DNA from: Coriobacteriia bacterium | GTDB taxonomy: Bacteria; Actinomycetota; Coriobacteriia; Anaerosomatales; SLCP01 | Assembly (NCBI GenBank): GCA_030603745.1 | Contig: JAUVXE010000004.1 | Span: forward strand, 1 to 64,000 | Length of the DNA stretch: 64,000 nt | Direction of reading: 5' to 3' | Shown: piece after piece, positions 19,058-27,124 of the stretch | How the letters are laid out: each line of letters opens with the position of its first letter | Position numbering within the stretch: the first letter of the stretch is position 1 | Program-made: the position numbers and the translations under genes | Notes under the pieces: model-generated | The model's input: only the letters and a program-made list of their open reading frames with translations | Databases searched by the model: none | Told to the model about the DNA's origin: nothing

Positions 19058-19900
19058 TCACAGTCCGAAGATATGGAAGCCGGTGGGGACGGTCCGCGCG
19101 ATCACCGCGAGCACGACCACGGCCACGAGGCCCACGAGGGCGATGCGGGCGAGCAGCTTGCCGGAGGCCCCGCTCTTGTAGTGCAGGAACAGGTAGCTGC
19201 CGAAGATCCCCCACACGACCCCCGAGAGCATGACGCGGGGATCGAACCACCATGCGGGCAGCCCGAACTCGATCGCCCGGATGATGCCGAGGAGCATGCC
19301 GGCGGTGTAGACCGGGTAGGCGAGCATGATCGCGCGGCGCGCGAGCTGCTGCGTCTGGGTGAGCGAGGGGAGCCGCTTCATGAGCGCCGAGGTCTTGTGC
19401 TTCTTGAGCTGCGCCCCCTGCACGAGGTAGACCGCCGAGGCGGCCGCGGCGACCGCGAAGCCGGCGTTGGCGGTCATGATCATCGCCACGTGGATCGCGA
19501 CCCGCCAGCTGTCGAGCTGCTCGAGCGCGTCGGCGGTGAGCTCGGCGCCGGTCGAGCCGAGCGAGATCTGGGCGATCGCCATCGCGACGAACGCGACGGG
19601 CACGAGCACCGTGCCGTAGAGCTTGAGCTTCACCAGGTGCTCGACCACGAAGTAGATGAGGATGAGCGCCCAGGCGGTCAGCGAGAGCGAGTTGAAGGCG
19701 CCGGTGATCGGCACCTCCTGCGTCGCCCCCCAGTGCAGGCCGATCGAGGCGGTGTGGGTCAGGAACCCGGCGCCCGTGGCGAACGTGGCGTACCACGCGA
19801 AGACGGGCCGCTTAGCGACGAAGTGGTAGACGTAGAGCACCGTCGCGACCATGTAGAGCGTCATGGCGAACCACAGGTTCACCAACGCCGCCTGTTCCAC
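19058..19900 (-). CDS. CcsA/HemX-family cytochrome c assembly membrane protein
   Basis: This 280-residue integral membrane protein has about eight hydrophobic segments of the cytochrome c assembly family (PF01578). Histidine-containing stretches (HTASIGLHWG, AIHVAMIMTANAGFA) and a GLPAWWFDPR segment stand where CcsA/CcmC proteins carry their tryptophan-rich haem-binding motif. It is the fourth gene after ccmC/ccmD-like and precedes sirC by 9 bases, bridging the cytochrome c and haem loci. It may handle haem for cytochrome c maturation, or act like the HemX proteins found next to hemA. The start is GTG after AAGGAGG. Confidence 0.8.
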   Translation of the reverse strand: MEQAALVNLWFAMTLYMVATVLYVYHFVAKRPVFAWYATFATGAGFLTHTASIGLHWGATQEVPITGAFNSLSLTAWALILIYFVVEHLVKLKLYGTVLVPVAFVAMAIAQISLGSTGAELTADALEQLDSWRVAIHVAMIMTANAGFAVAAAASAVYLVQGAQLKKHKTSALMKRLPSLTQTQQLARRAIMLAYPVYTAGMLLGIIRAIEFGLPAWWFDPRVMLSGVVWGIFGSYLFLHYKSGASGKLLARIALVGLVAVVVLAVIARTVPTGFHIFGL

Positions 19901-19960
19901 GTCCCGCCTCCTTCCCGCCTCAGGGCATCATCGACCGCTCGCCGGACACGTCGCGCGACG

Positions 19961-20146
19961 CTACTCGCCCGCGCGACGCTCCATGGACTCCTCGAGTACC
20001 TGCACCTCACGCTCGAGACGCATGAGTCGGCGGAAGACCATGCCCACGTACGCCATCAGCGCGACCCACAGGATACCGTAGGCGGCGAGCACGTAGGGCG
20101 CGTCGGTGATAGCGAGCCGGTAGAGCTCCTCGTTCGTCGGATCCAT
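19961..20146 (-). CDS. CcmD-like small membrane protein
   Basis: This 61-residue protein has one hydrophobic segment (about 17-37, YVLAAYGILWVALMAYVGMVF) followed by a basic and acidic helix RRLMRLEREVQVLEESMERR. Size, topology and the position directly after ccmC match CcmD, which in system I stabilises the CcmC-haem-CcmE complex and helps the CcmAB transporter release holo-CcmE. Sequence conservation in CcmD is low, so context carries the call. GAGG lies 10 bases before ATG. Confidence 0.75.
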   Translation of the reverse strand: MDPTNEELYRLAITDAPYVLAAYGILWVALMAYVGMVFRRLMRLEREVQVLEESMERRAGE

Positions 20147-20203
20147 CTCGACAGTACCTCCTCGGAAGCGTGGTGACCGTACCTCGGCGGGGCAAGGGCC
20201 CGA

Positions 20204-20953
20204 TCAGCCCTCGAGCGCCTCCTTCATGATCTCGACGCGCTCCTCGAGCCGCTCCTCGTTCATCCTGATCGAGTAGATGGCGTAGCCCACGAGCAGCATG
20301 CCGATCTGGCCGAGGATGAACGGGACGAGGTTCGAGGTCGCGAAACCCGACTGGAACACGACCGGGTGGTTCGACGGGATGAGCCGCGTGATGAAGAACG
20401 AGATCGGCGCGTTGATGAACGCGATGATGCCGAAGACCGAGGCGTAGACCGCGCGGCGCTCCTCGTCCTCGATGGAGTTCCGGAGCACGAAGTAGCCGAT
20501 CATCATGAGCGTCATGATGAAGTAGGTGGTCAGCCTCGGCTCCCACTCCCACCACACGCCCCACGCCGCCCGGGTCCAGAGGATGCCGGTGATCATCGTG
20601 AGCGTCACGAAGACGATCGCCGTCTCCATTGCGATGCGCGACTTGGTGTCGTACTCCTTGCGCTTGGTCATCAGGAACCTGATGGCGAAGAACGCCGCGA
20701 CACCGAAGACGAGGAACGACGCCTCGGCGACCGGCACGTGGAAGTAGAAGATCTTCTGGCTGAACCACGGCCGCTCATAGCGGTAGCCGTCGGCGGTGAC
20801 CTCCTGGAGCGGGAACGCGGTGTCGATGCGCTCGGAGAGCGTGACCGTCCCGAACCGCTGCACCTCCGCGGTGGTGAACGCCATGACGAAGGCGACCGTG
20901 GTCAACAGGCCACCGATCACCAGCATCACCAGCGCTACTCTCAGCTGTTTCAC
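20204..20953 (-). CDS. ccmC: CcmC, haem handling protein of cytochrome c maturation
   Basis: CcmC presents haem to CcmE on the outer face of the membrane. The 249-residue protein has six hydrophobic spans. FYFHVPVAEASF supplies the first conserved histidine region and WGVWWEWEPRLTTYF the tryptophan-rich motif. That motif reads WEWEPR where most CcmC have WxWDxR, a conservative change. I chose GTG at 20953 because AGGAGG lies 6 bases upstream. Codons further upstream would overlap ccmB and add a non-conserved stretch. Confidence 0.92.
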   Translation of the reverse strand: MKQLRVALVMLVIGGLLTTVAFVMAFTTAEVQRFGTVTLSERIDTAFPLQEVTADGYRYERPWFSQKIFYFHVPVAEASFLVFGVAAFFAIRFLMTKRKEYDTKSRIAMETAIVFVTLTMITGILWTRAAWGVWWEWEPRLTTYFIMTLMMIGYFVLRNSIEDEERRAVYASVFGIIAFINAPISFFITRLIPSNHPVVFQSGFATSNLVPFILGQIGMLLVGYAIYSIRMNEERLEERVEIMKEALEG

Positions 20954-20999
20954 GCCACGCCTCCTCGAAAGAGAGTCGACACCTGCCTCGGCTGACGCC

Positions 21000-21734
21000 C
21001 TAGGCGCCCAGCACGAACTCATAGAGCGCATACGCGGCGAGCACCATGATGGCGTCGTACGCCGCGATCAGTCCCATACCCGACCAGAACTGCTGCACAT
21101 GGCCGTCCCCGCCGAGCACGGCCGCGGTGGTCGCCGAGACGCACGCGAGCAGGAGCGGATACATCAACGGGATGAAGAGTACCGCAAGCACGAAGTCCTT
21201 GCCCTTCGTGTTCACCGACATCGTAGCGAGGAGCGTGCCCACCCCCGCGATGCCCACCGCCCCGCCGAGGAGGGCGACGGGGATCATCCACAGCTGGCCG
21301 CCGTACTCACTCCCCTGCAGGAACAGGAAGGCGAAGACGGGGATCGTGAGCACCTGCACGATGAGCAGGAAGATCATGTTGCCGATCGCCTTGGCGAAGA
21401 AGATCACCGGCCGGTCCACCGGCGAGAGCAGCAGCGCCTCAAGGCACCCCTGGTCCTTCTCGTGCACGAGCGAGCGGTTGAGCCCGAGCATGCTCGTGAA
21501 GACGAACGCGAGCCACAGGAGGCCCGCCGCGATGGTCCGCGGATCGAACGCCGTGCCCGCCTGGGAGAGCGCGATCTGGTAGACCACCATCGTGAGCAGC
21601 GCGTAGATGCCCATCGACGTGATCATCTCCTTGGTGCGCAGCTCCATGACGATGTCCTTGCGCAGGATCGCCCTGAACTGCCGCCAGGAGAGGCCGCGCC
21701 CGGGACGACGGGCGGTCGTCTCGGCCATGGTCAC
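21000..21734 (-). CDS. ccmB: CcmB, membrane subunit of the CcmAB ABC transporter
   Basis: This 244-residue permease with six hydrophobic spans belongs to the CcmB family. Markers are FRAILRKDIVMELRTKEM at the N-terminus, NRSLVHEKDQGCLEALLLSPVDR after the second span, and a C-terminal YEFVLGA end. With CcmA it uses ATP to release haem-loaded CcmE from CcmC. The ATG overlaps the ccmA stop by 4 bases (ATGA). ccmC starts 47 bases beyond the ccmB stop. Confidence 0.93.
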   Translation of the reverse strand: MTMAETTARRPGRGLSWRQFRAILRKDIVMELRTKEMITSMGIYALLTMVVYQIALSQAGTAFDPRTIAAGLLWLAFVFTSMLGLNRSLVHEKDQGCLEALLLSPVDRPVIFFAKAIGNMIFLLIVQVLTIPVFAFLFLQGSEYGGQLWMIPVALLGGAVGIAGVGTLLATMSVNTKGKDFVLAVLFIPLMYPLLLACVSATTAAVLGGDGHVQQFWSGMGLIAAYDAIMVLAAYALYEFVLGA

Positions 21735-22468
21735 GACACCCCCGTTCCGACGGTGGCGCGGTAGGTCGCCGTGAACTCGTCCTCGTCGATCTCGGCCTTG
21801 GGCGCGGAGAGCACGACCTTGCCGCGCGCGAGGATGAGCGCATGGGTGCAGAGCTCGAGGCCCTTGGCGAGGTCGTGGCTGATCATCACGAACGTGTGCT
21901 CCGAGCGGATCTGGGCCATGAGCGAGTCGAAGATCTCCACCGCGTGCGGGTCGAGGCCGGAGTACGGCTCGTCGAGGAAGAGCACGTCAGGACGGTGCAG
22001 GAGCGAGCGCGCGATCGAGAGCCGCTGGAGCATGCCGCGCGAGAAGGTGCGCACGAAGTCGAGCCGCCGATGGTCGAGCTCCACGGCGGTGAGCAGCTCG
22101 CGCACCCGGTCGGCGGCGTCGTCCACACCGTACATCTCGGCGAAGAAGCGCAGGTTCTCCTCGGCGGAGAGGTCGGGATAGAGCAGCGGGTTGTGGCTGA
22201 TCAGCCCGATGCGCTCGCGCAGCTCGACCGCGTCCTCGACCACGTCGAGGCCGAAGATGCGCGCCGAGCCTTTCGAAGGCGCCGTGAGCGTGGTCAGCAC
22301 CTTGACGAGCGTGGTCTTACCAGCGCCGTTTGGCCCGAAGATCGAGAGGAACGCGCCTTGGGGGAGATCGAAGCTGACCTTGTCGAGCGCCTTGCGCGCG
22401 CCGAAGGTCCGGGTGAGTCCCCGGACCTCCACTGCGAGCGCGTTCTCTGGTGCTGTCGGTTCCGACAT
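21731..22468 (-). CDS. ccmA: CcmA, ATPase of the haem/CcmE ABC transporter
   Basis: This 245-residue ABC ATPase has Walker A GPNGAGKTTL, Q-loop region ISHNPLLYPDLSAEENL, signature FSRGMLQRLSIARS and Walker B VLFLDEPYSGLD followed by the H-loop VMISHD. The family assignment comes mainly from the neighbouring ccmB, with which it overlaps by 4 bases. It powers CcmE release in cytochrome c maturation. It starts 16 bases after ccmF ends. Confidence 0.92.
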   Translation of the reverse strand: MSEPTAPENALAVEVRGLTRTFGARKALDKVSFDLPQGAFLSIFGPNGAGKTTLVKVLTTLTAPSKGSARIFGLDVVEDAVELRERIGLISHNPLLYPDLSAEENLRFFAEMYGVDDAADRVRELLTAVELDHRRLDFVRTFSRGMLQRLSIARSLLHRPDVLFLDEPYSGLDPHAVEIFDSLMAQIRSEHTFVMISHDLAKGLELCTHALILARGKVVLSAPKAEIDEDEFTATYRATVGTGVS

Positions 22469-22484
22469 CAGCGTCCCTGGCCGC

Positions 22485-24530
22485 CTAAGAGACCGGCTCA
22501 GGACGCCTGCGCGGCCACATCGCGATGGCGCTACCCACCGAGAGCAGGCCGAAGCCGAACCACACCCAGCTGATGAGCGGGTTGATCTTGACGTTCATCT
22601 GGATGTTGCCGGCCTGGTCGAGCCCCTCGAAGACCACGAAGATGTCGCGGAGGAACTCGACGATGACGCTCACGTCGAGACGGGTCTGGTCCTGGCGGAA
22701 GTACCTGATCTGACCCGGCGTGGCTATGCCGGTCTGGCGCCCGTCGCGATAGACCTCGAAGATGAGCTCGGAGATCTGGTCGCCGTTGTCGAGCGTCTGG
22801 TCCTGGAAGCCCTGGAAGACGAACTCGTAGCCGCCGACCTCGAACTCGGCGCCCGGCTGGTTGGGGATGGAGAGTCGCGCGTCCTTCACGAACATCGACG
22901 AGCCGACCAGCCCGATGATGATGATCCCCATGCCGAGGTGGGCCATGAAGCCGCCCGACTGCGTGCGGGCCTTGAAGATGATCGAGCCGAGCGCGGAGAG
23001 GACGTTCTCGCCCTTGGCCGCGGCGCGCTTGCGGGCGCCGTTCACGAACAGGGAGATCGCCACCGCGATCGTGAGGGACCCGATGGCGAACCCGGCCATC
23101 GCCTCGTAGGTGAAGATCGAGGTCGCTGGGTTGGCGCCGGGGTTGTGGAACAGGTAGTGCGGCCACATCGCGTTCCACCACACGATCGCGAGCGCGACGA
23201 AGAGGAGTGCGGCGGCCACGAGCGGGTAGCGGACCTTCTGCATGAACTGGGCGCCCTCGGTCTTGCGCCACACGAGCAGCGGACAGACCGCGAGGATGAA
23301 CATGTACAGGATGCCCACCGGCCGCGCGATCGCGTCGTAGGTCGTGGGACCGTAGGTCTTGCCGCCGAGCGCCGGCGAGAGCGTGAGCGCGGCGATGACG
23401 ATGGCAGCGACAAGCATGAGCACGTTGTTGAAGTAGTACGCCGCTTCTTTCGAGGTGAGACTCTCGAACTCGTCCGCCCCCCGGAAGGAGTCGCCGCGCA
23501 CGATGACCCCGATCGTGGCCGAGGCCATCACGCCCACCATCATGCCGAGGAACCACCAGAACGAGAGGTTGTCCGGGGCGAAGGCGTGGACCGACTGCAC
23601 GATGCCGGAGCGCACGATGAACGTGCCGAGGATGACGAAGGTGAAGGTCACCGCCGACATCATGATCGACCACTTCTTGAACCCGCCGCGACGCTTGTAG
23701 ACCGTGAACGAGTGCAGCAGGCCGACACCGGTCAGCCAGGGCAGCAGCGAGGCGTTCTCGACCGGGTCCCACGCCCAGTAGCCGCCCCAGCCGAGGACCA
23801 CGTACGCCCAGACCGCGCCGAGCCCGTTACCGAGGCCGAGGAAGAGCCATGCGAAGACGGTGATGCGGTCGACGATGTCGACCCACAGCTTCGAGGAGTC
23901 GTTGATGATCAGCGCGCCGATCGCGAAGGCGAACGGCACCGCGAGGCCCGCGTAGCCCACGAAGAGCGTCGGCGGGTGGAGCATCATGGCCCAGTGCTCG
24001 AGCAGCGGGTTCATGCCGCCACGGATGAGGAGTTCGCCGCCGGGGCCGACCCACGAGGCCGGCGAGAGCTTGAACGGGTTGTTGAGCGGGATGAACAGCG
24101 CGGTCAGGAAGGTGAACTGCACCACGTTGAGCACCGCGAGCGAGACGTTGGAGAGCGGATCGGTGATCGACATCCGGCGATACGCGATCCACGCGGCGAA
24201 GATCGAGAGCAGCCACGCCCAGAAGAGCAGCGAGCCCTCCCGGCCTGCCCAGACCGCCGCGATCCGGAAGAACAGCGACAGCGACGAGACGTCGGTCGAG
24301 TGGTGCTGCGCGACGTACTCGAGGGAGAAGTCCTCCCGCAGGAACGCCGCGGTCAGCAGCGCGATCGCGGCCGAGGCGCCGATGAACACACCGAACGTCG
24401 CCAGGTATCCCAGGTTGGTGAGGCTCTCACCTCGCTTCTGTCCGAGCCTGTGGCCCCATACGAGGGCTCCCACCGACAGGAGCGTCGCCACGAGGGCGAG
24501 GCCCATGAACAGGTTGCCGAGGTTGGCCAT
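22485..24530 (-). CDS. ccmF: CcmF, haem ligation subunit (holocytochrome c synthetase)
   Basis: CcmF takes haem from CcmE and attaches it to CxxCH apocytochromes. The 681-residue protein shows about 13-15 hydrophobic spans and the WWD motif region GWGGYWAWDPVENASLLPWL, flanked by conserved histidines (HPPTLFVGYAG and the HSFTVYKRRGG region). A C-terminal outer loop precedes the last span. The length is near the normal 640-680. GGGAG lies 9 bases before ATG. The partner CcmH/CcmI/CcmG genes are not in the window. Confidence 0.95.
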   Translation of the reverse strand: MANLGNLFMGLALVATLLSVGALVWGHRLGQKRGESLTNLGYLATFGVFIGASAAIALLTAAFLREDFSLEYVAQHHSTDVSSLSLFFRIAAVWAGREGSLLFWAWLLSIFAAWIAYRRMSITDPLSNVSLAVLNVVQFTFLTALFIPLNNPFKLSPASWVGPGGELLIRGGMNPLLEHWAMMLHPPTLFVGYAGLAVPFAFAIGALIINDSSKLWVDIVDRITVFAWLFLGLGNGLGAVWAYVVLGWGGYWAWDPVENASLLPWLTGVGLLHSFTVYKRRGGFKKWSIMMSAVTFTFVILGTFIVRSGIVQSVHAFAPDNLSFWWFLGMMVGVMASATIGVIVRGDSFRGADEFESLTSKEAAYYFNNVLMLVAAIVIAALTLSPALGGKTYGPTTYDAIARPVGILYMFILAVCPLLVWRKTEGAQFMQKVRYPLVAAALLFVALAIVWWNAMWPHYLFHNPGANPATSIFTYEAMAGFAIGSLTIAVAISLFVNGARKRAAAKGENVLSALGSIIFKARTQSGGFMAHLGMGIIIIGLVGSSMFVKDARLSIPNQPGAEFEVGGYEFVFQGFQDQTLDNGDQISELIFEVYRDGRQTGIATPGQIRYFRQDQTRLDVSVIVEFLRDIFVVFEGLDQAGNIQMNVKINPLISWVWFGFGLLSVGSAIAMWPRRRPEPVS

Positions 24531-24656
24531 GCGTCGGTACTCCCGCTTCCGTCAGGCCCCGTTCCCGCATCGGTCCCGGGGCGTTTCGCTTGAGGCGTCT
24601 GAAACGGCGCCCTCGTGCCACGCGGGCCGTGCCCGCGATCCCTACGCGTGCTGTGC

Positions 24657-25334
24657 CTACTGCTCGGTATCCGACATCGAGACGCTCGATGCCTCGAAGA
24701 CGCCCTCGGCATCGATCATCCCGCCGAGAACCACCTGAGAACCGTCGGTCATGCCGTCGGGCAGCGCGCCGGTGTAGAAGATGTCGACCGTGGGCTGACC
24801 GCTGCGGTCGGCGACCGTGAAGCGCACCTCGCCGCCGGGCGGCTGGATGCTGCCGTCGACCACGAACCCGGTCAGACGAACGGGCAGGCCGACGATGTCA
24901 TCGGCCTTGTCCTTGAGGTCGATGACGGTGAGCGCGCCGTCGGCGGACTCGTACTTGGACGGACACTCGGTCATCATGCTGTCCGACTCGAAGACGCCGT
25001 CAGCGTTGATGGCGCCGGTCAGGATCGCGGTCACCTCGTCACCGAAGGTGCTCGGGACGTTACCGTTGTAGACGATCCGCAGCGCGGGGCCGCTCTTCTG
25101 GTCCCGGTCGCGGATCTCGAACCGCATCGGACTCGCGTTGCCGTCCCACGAGCCCGGGACGACCATCCCGCTCACCTTGACGCGCTCGCCCTGGAACTCG
25201 GGGTTCTCAAGGAGTTCGCCCACCTCGCGGGTGTAGGCGCCGTCGCTCGCTCCGACGGAGAGGAAGATCGCTGTCACCGAGATCACGATGATCGCGGTCA
25301 CGCCGATGAGCCGCATCTTGGCCCGCTTGTTCAC
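24657..25334 (-). CDS. ccmE: CcmE haem chaperone with two OB-type domains, CXXXY variant
   Basis: CcmE is a membrane-anchored haem chaperone. This 225-residue form has an N-terminal anchor (about 9-29) and a first OB-like domain ending CPSKYE. There C124 takes the place of the usual haem-binding histidine and Y128 is kept (the CXXXY class known from Desulfovibrio and archaea). A second, similar domain (about 131-225) repeats VxLTGFVVDGSI, VxFTVAD and VVLGGMIDAEGVFEAS but ends without any C/HxxxY motif. Normal CcmE is about 150 residues. I chose GTG at 25334 because AAGGAG precedes it. It is the first gene of the ccm operon. Confidence 0.9.
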   Translation of the reverse strand: MNKRAKMRLIGVTAIIVISVTAIFLSVGASDGAYTREVGELLENPEFQGERVKVSGMVVPGSWDGNASPMRFEIRDRDQKSGPALRIVYNGNVPSTFGDEVTAILTGAINADGVFESDSMMTECPSKYESADGALTVIDLKDKADDIVGLPVRLTGFVVDGSIQPPGGEVRFTVADRSGQPTVDIFYTGALPDGMTDGSQVVLGGMIDAEGVFEASSVSMSDTEQ

Positions 25335-25457
25335 GTCACCCACTCCTTTGTAGGGACCGCGCCCAGGGCGCCGGCACCACGAGCCACCGAGCACACTACT
25401 GCCCGTGACGGGGTGCGGGAGGTCACCGCTTGAACGCCTGCCTGCCTGAACATGCCG

Positions 25458-25487
25458 ATACTACCACCGGAAGGGCCTGAGCGACAA
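25458..25487 (-). promoter_or_regulatory. Promoter of the ccmE operon
   Basis: TTGTCG (25487-25482) and TAGTAT (25463-25458) are separated by 18 bases on the minus strand, a plausible vegetative promoter. Transcription would begin near 25451, inside the motif TGTTCAGGCA, leaving a leader of about 115 bases before the GTG start. It lies in the gap between the conserved gene ending at 25546 and ccmE. Confidence 0.6.
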
Positions 25488-25545
25488 TCGGTCGACTCCC
25501 CGGCCGGCCCGTATCGGCCCGACCTCGTGAAAGCAAACACGATGC

Positions 25546-26490
25546 CTATCGCGGCACGCCGGCCCGCGCCGGCCCGGACCCCTGGAGCCACGTGACGTCC
25601 GGCTCGAAGCCGACCTCGTCGAGCAGGCGCAGGTACTCGGCGGGCGGCAGCTCTTTCGGGGAACCAGCCAGCGCCACGAGCGCCGCCTCGATCACGTTGG
25701 TGCCGAAGGAGCGGCCGGCGAGCCGCGGCGTCGTCGTGACGAGCAGCTCGACTCCGCGCGCGCGCAACTCCTCGACGTCGGCCGCGGTCGTCGTGTTCGT
25801 GACGACCCACTTCCCCCTCGTCTCCTCGCCCATGAACTTCCGCACGTACTGATAGTCGCCCGCGATGACGTCGAACCGGTCGTAGAGACCCGCCTGACCG
25901 GTCGAGGGCGGCTTGTCCTGCGCCGAGCCGGTCGGGTAGAGCCACGAGAACGGCAGCTGCACCACCACGGGCGCGAGCGCGTGGATCAGCGCGTCGAGCG
26001 TGCGCTTCCCGCGGATCAGCACCGGTACACCGAGCACGTAGAGCAGGTCCCCGTAGCGCAGGTCGCAACCGGCTTCGATGAAGCCCTCGGCGAGCCCGTA
26101 GCGGTCGACCGCCGAGGTCACGAGAACCCGCTTGCCGCGCAGATCGAGGCCGAGGTCCTCTCGCATGAAGCGGACGGTGGCGTGCTCGAGCGGGCCTTTC
26201 AGCGCCGCGCCACACACGAGCGGGGTGCGGGTCACGCTCGCCGCCAGCCTACGCGCCGCCCGGAAGCGGTAGTCGCGGCCGGCCGCCCGCAGGTAGAGGT
26301 CGATCCCGCCGAGAGAGAGCGCGTCCACCTGCCCGTCGAGCTCGGCGAGTCGGGCCGCCGCGCGGCCGACGTCGCCGTCGAAGCCCTCGCGACGCAGCCG
26401 GAACCGCTCGCCGAGCAGGTCGATCTCGACCTCGTGGTCGCGCGCCGAGGAGCCGAGCGAGACGCTCACGACCTCTTTGATGGCGCCCAC
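25546..26490 (-). CDS. Conserved protein of unknown function (sometimes labelled quinate 5-dehydrogenase)
   Basis: This 314-residue soluble protein begins VVSVSLGSSARDHEVEIDLLGE. It then has a GGIDLYLRAAGRDYRFRAARRLA segment and an internal Rossmann-like stretch (RGKRVLVTSAVDRYGLAEGFIEAGCDLRYGDLLY). I recall homologues in firmicutes and actinobacteria under the automatic name quinate 5-dehydrogenase. Nothing in the sequence or neighbourhood supports quinate chemistry. It overlaps the upstream HTH gene by 25 bases, so the two are surely cotranslated and probably work together. Confidence 0.7.
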   Translation of the reverse strand: MGAIKEVVSVSLGSSARDHEVEIDLLGERFRLRREGFDGDVGRAAARLAELDGQVDALSLGGIDLYLRAAGRDYRFRAARRLAASVTRTPLVCGAALKGPLEHATVRFMREDLGLDLRGKRVLVTSAVDRYGLAEGFIEAGCDLRYGDLLYVLGVPVLIRGKRTLDALIHALAPVVVQLPFSWLYPTGSAQDKPPSTGQAGLYDRFDVIAGDYQYVRKFMGEETRGKWVVTNTTTAADVEELRARGVELLVTTTPRLAGRSFGTNVIEAALVALAGSPKELPPAEYLRLLDEVGFEPDVTWLQGSGPARAGVPR

Positions 26491-27086
26491 CTCCCCGCAC
26501 GGTCGGCGGCCTCGCGCAGCGCGCGGCTCACCCGGCCGCTCCCCGCGCGCCGACCGGCGACCCGCGCCTGCTTGAGCCCCGCGAGCACCTGCTCGAGCTC
26601 GCCGAGGTCGACCGGCACGTCCTCGCGAAGCGGCGTGGCCCCGAGCGGGATCCCGACCACCTCCCTGCCGAGGATCCGCTCGATGAGCTCGATGCGCCAG
26701 TCACTCGCCATGAGGATGGTGACGTCGTAGTCGCGCAGGGTGGCGAGCGTCTCAAGGAGCCGGTTGAAGACCTCGCCTCCCGAGGAACCCTCGATGCCCT
26801 CCCGCTCGGCCTGGTTGAACACGAGGACGAAGTCCACGCCGTGGTCCGCTGCGAGCGCGCGGACCTCCTCGGCGTTGGCGACCGGGAAGCCCACGAGCGC
26901 GATGCGAGCCCCCCGGCGGACCTCGCCGAGCGACTCGAGGAACGACACGAACGAGCGCTGGACGCCGTGGCGGCGCGCGGTCTCCTCCTGCGTCGCCCCC
27001 GCCTCGCGGTCGGCGAGGATGTCGATGAGCGCGTCGACGAGCTTCTCCTGGCTCACCACCTTGTCCCCGATGCGGAAGAACCTCAC
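26466..27086 (-). CDS. Conserved HTH-containing protein of unknown function
   Basis: This 206-residue protein starts at GTG 27086, with GGGGAGG 5 bases upstream; the frame before it is unrelated. Residues 1-60 form a helix-turn-helix (GATQEETARRHGVQRSFVSFLESLGEV). The rest is an alpha/beta domain with ARIALVGFPVANAEEV and VTILMASDWRIELIERILG. It looks like a DNA-binding sensor fused to a ligand-binding or enzymatic domain. It is followed by the conserved gene it overlaps, and coaX lies 38 bases upstream. A regulator of nearby genes is an inference only. Confidence 0.65.
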   Translation of the reverse strand: MRFFRIGDKVVSQEKLVDALIDILADREAGATQEETARRHGVQRSFVSFLESLGEVRRGARIALVGFPVANAEEVRALAADHGVDFVLVFNQAEREGIEGSSGGEVFNRLLETLATLRDYDVTILMASDWRIELIERILGREVVGIPLGATPLREDVPVDLGELEQVLAGLKQARVAGRRAGSGRVSRALREAADRAGRWAPSKRS

Positions 27087-27124
27087 CGCGACCTCCCCTG
27101 GAGCGGGCCTCGCCCGCGAACGTG

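Noticed and set aside
24657-25334. Two separate ccmE genes or a frameshifted duplication
   Set aside because: The two halves are in one continuous frame, with no stop or internal start with a ribosome site between them.
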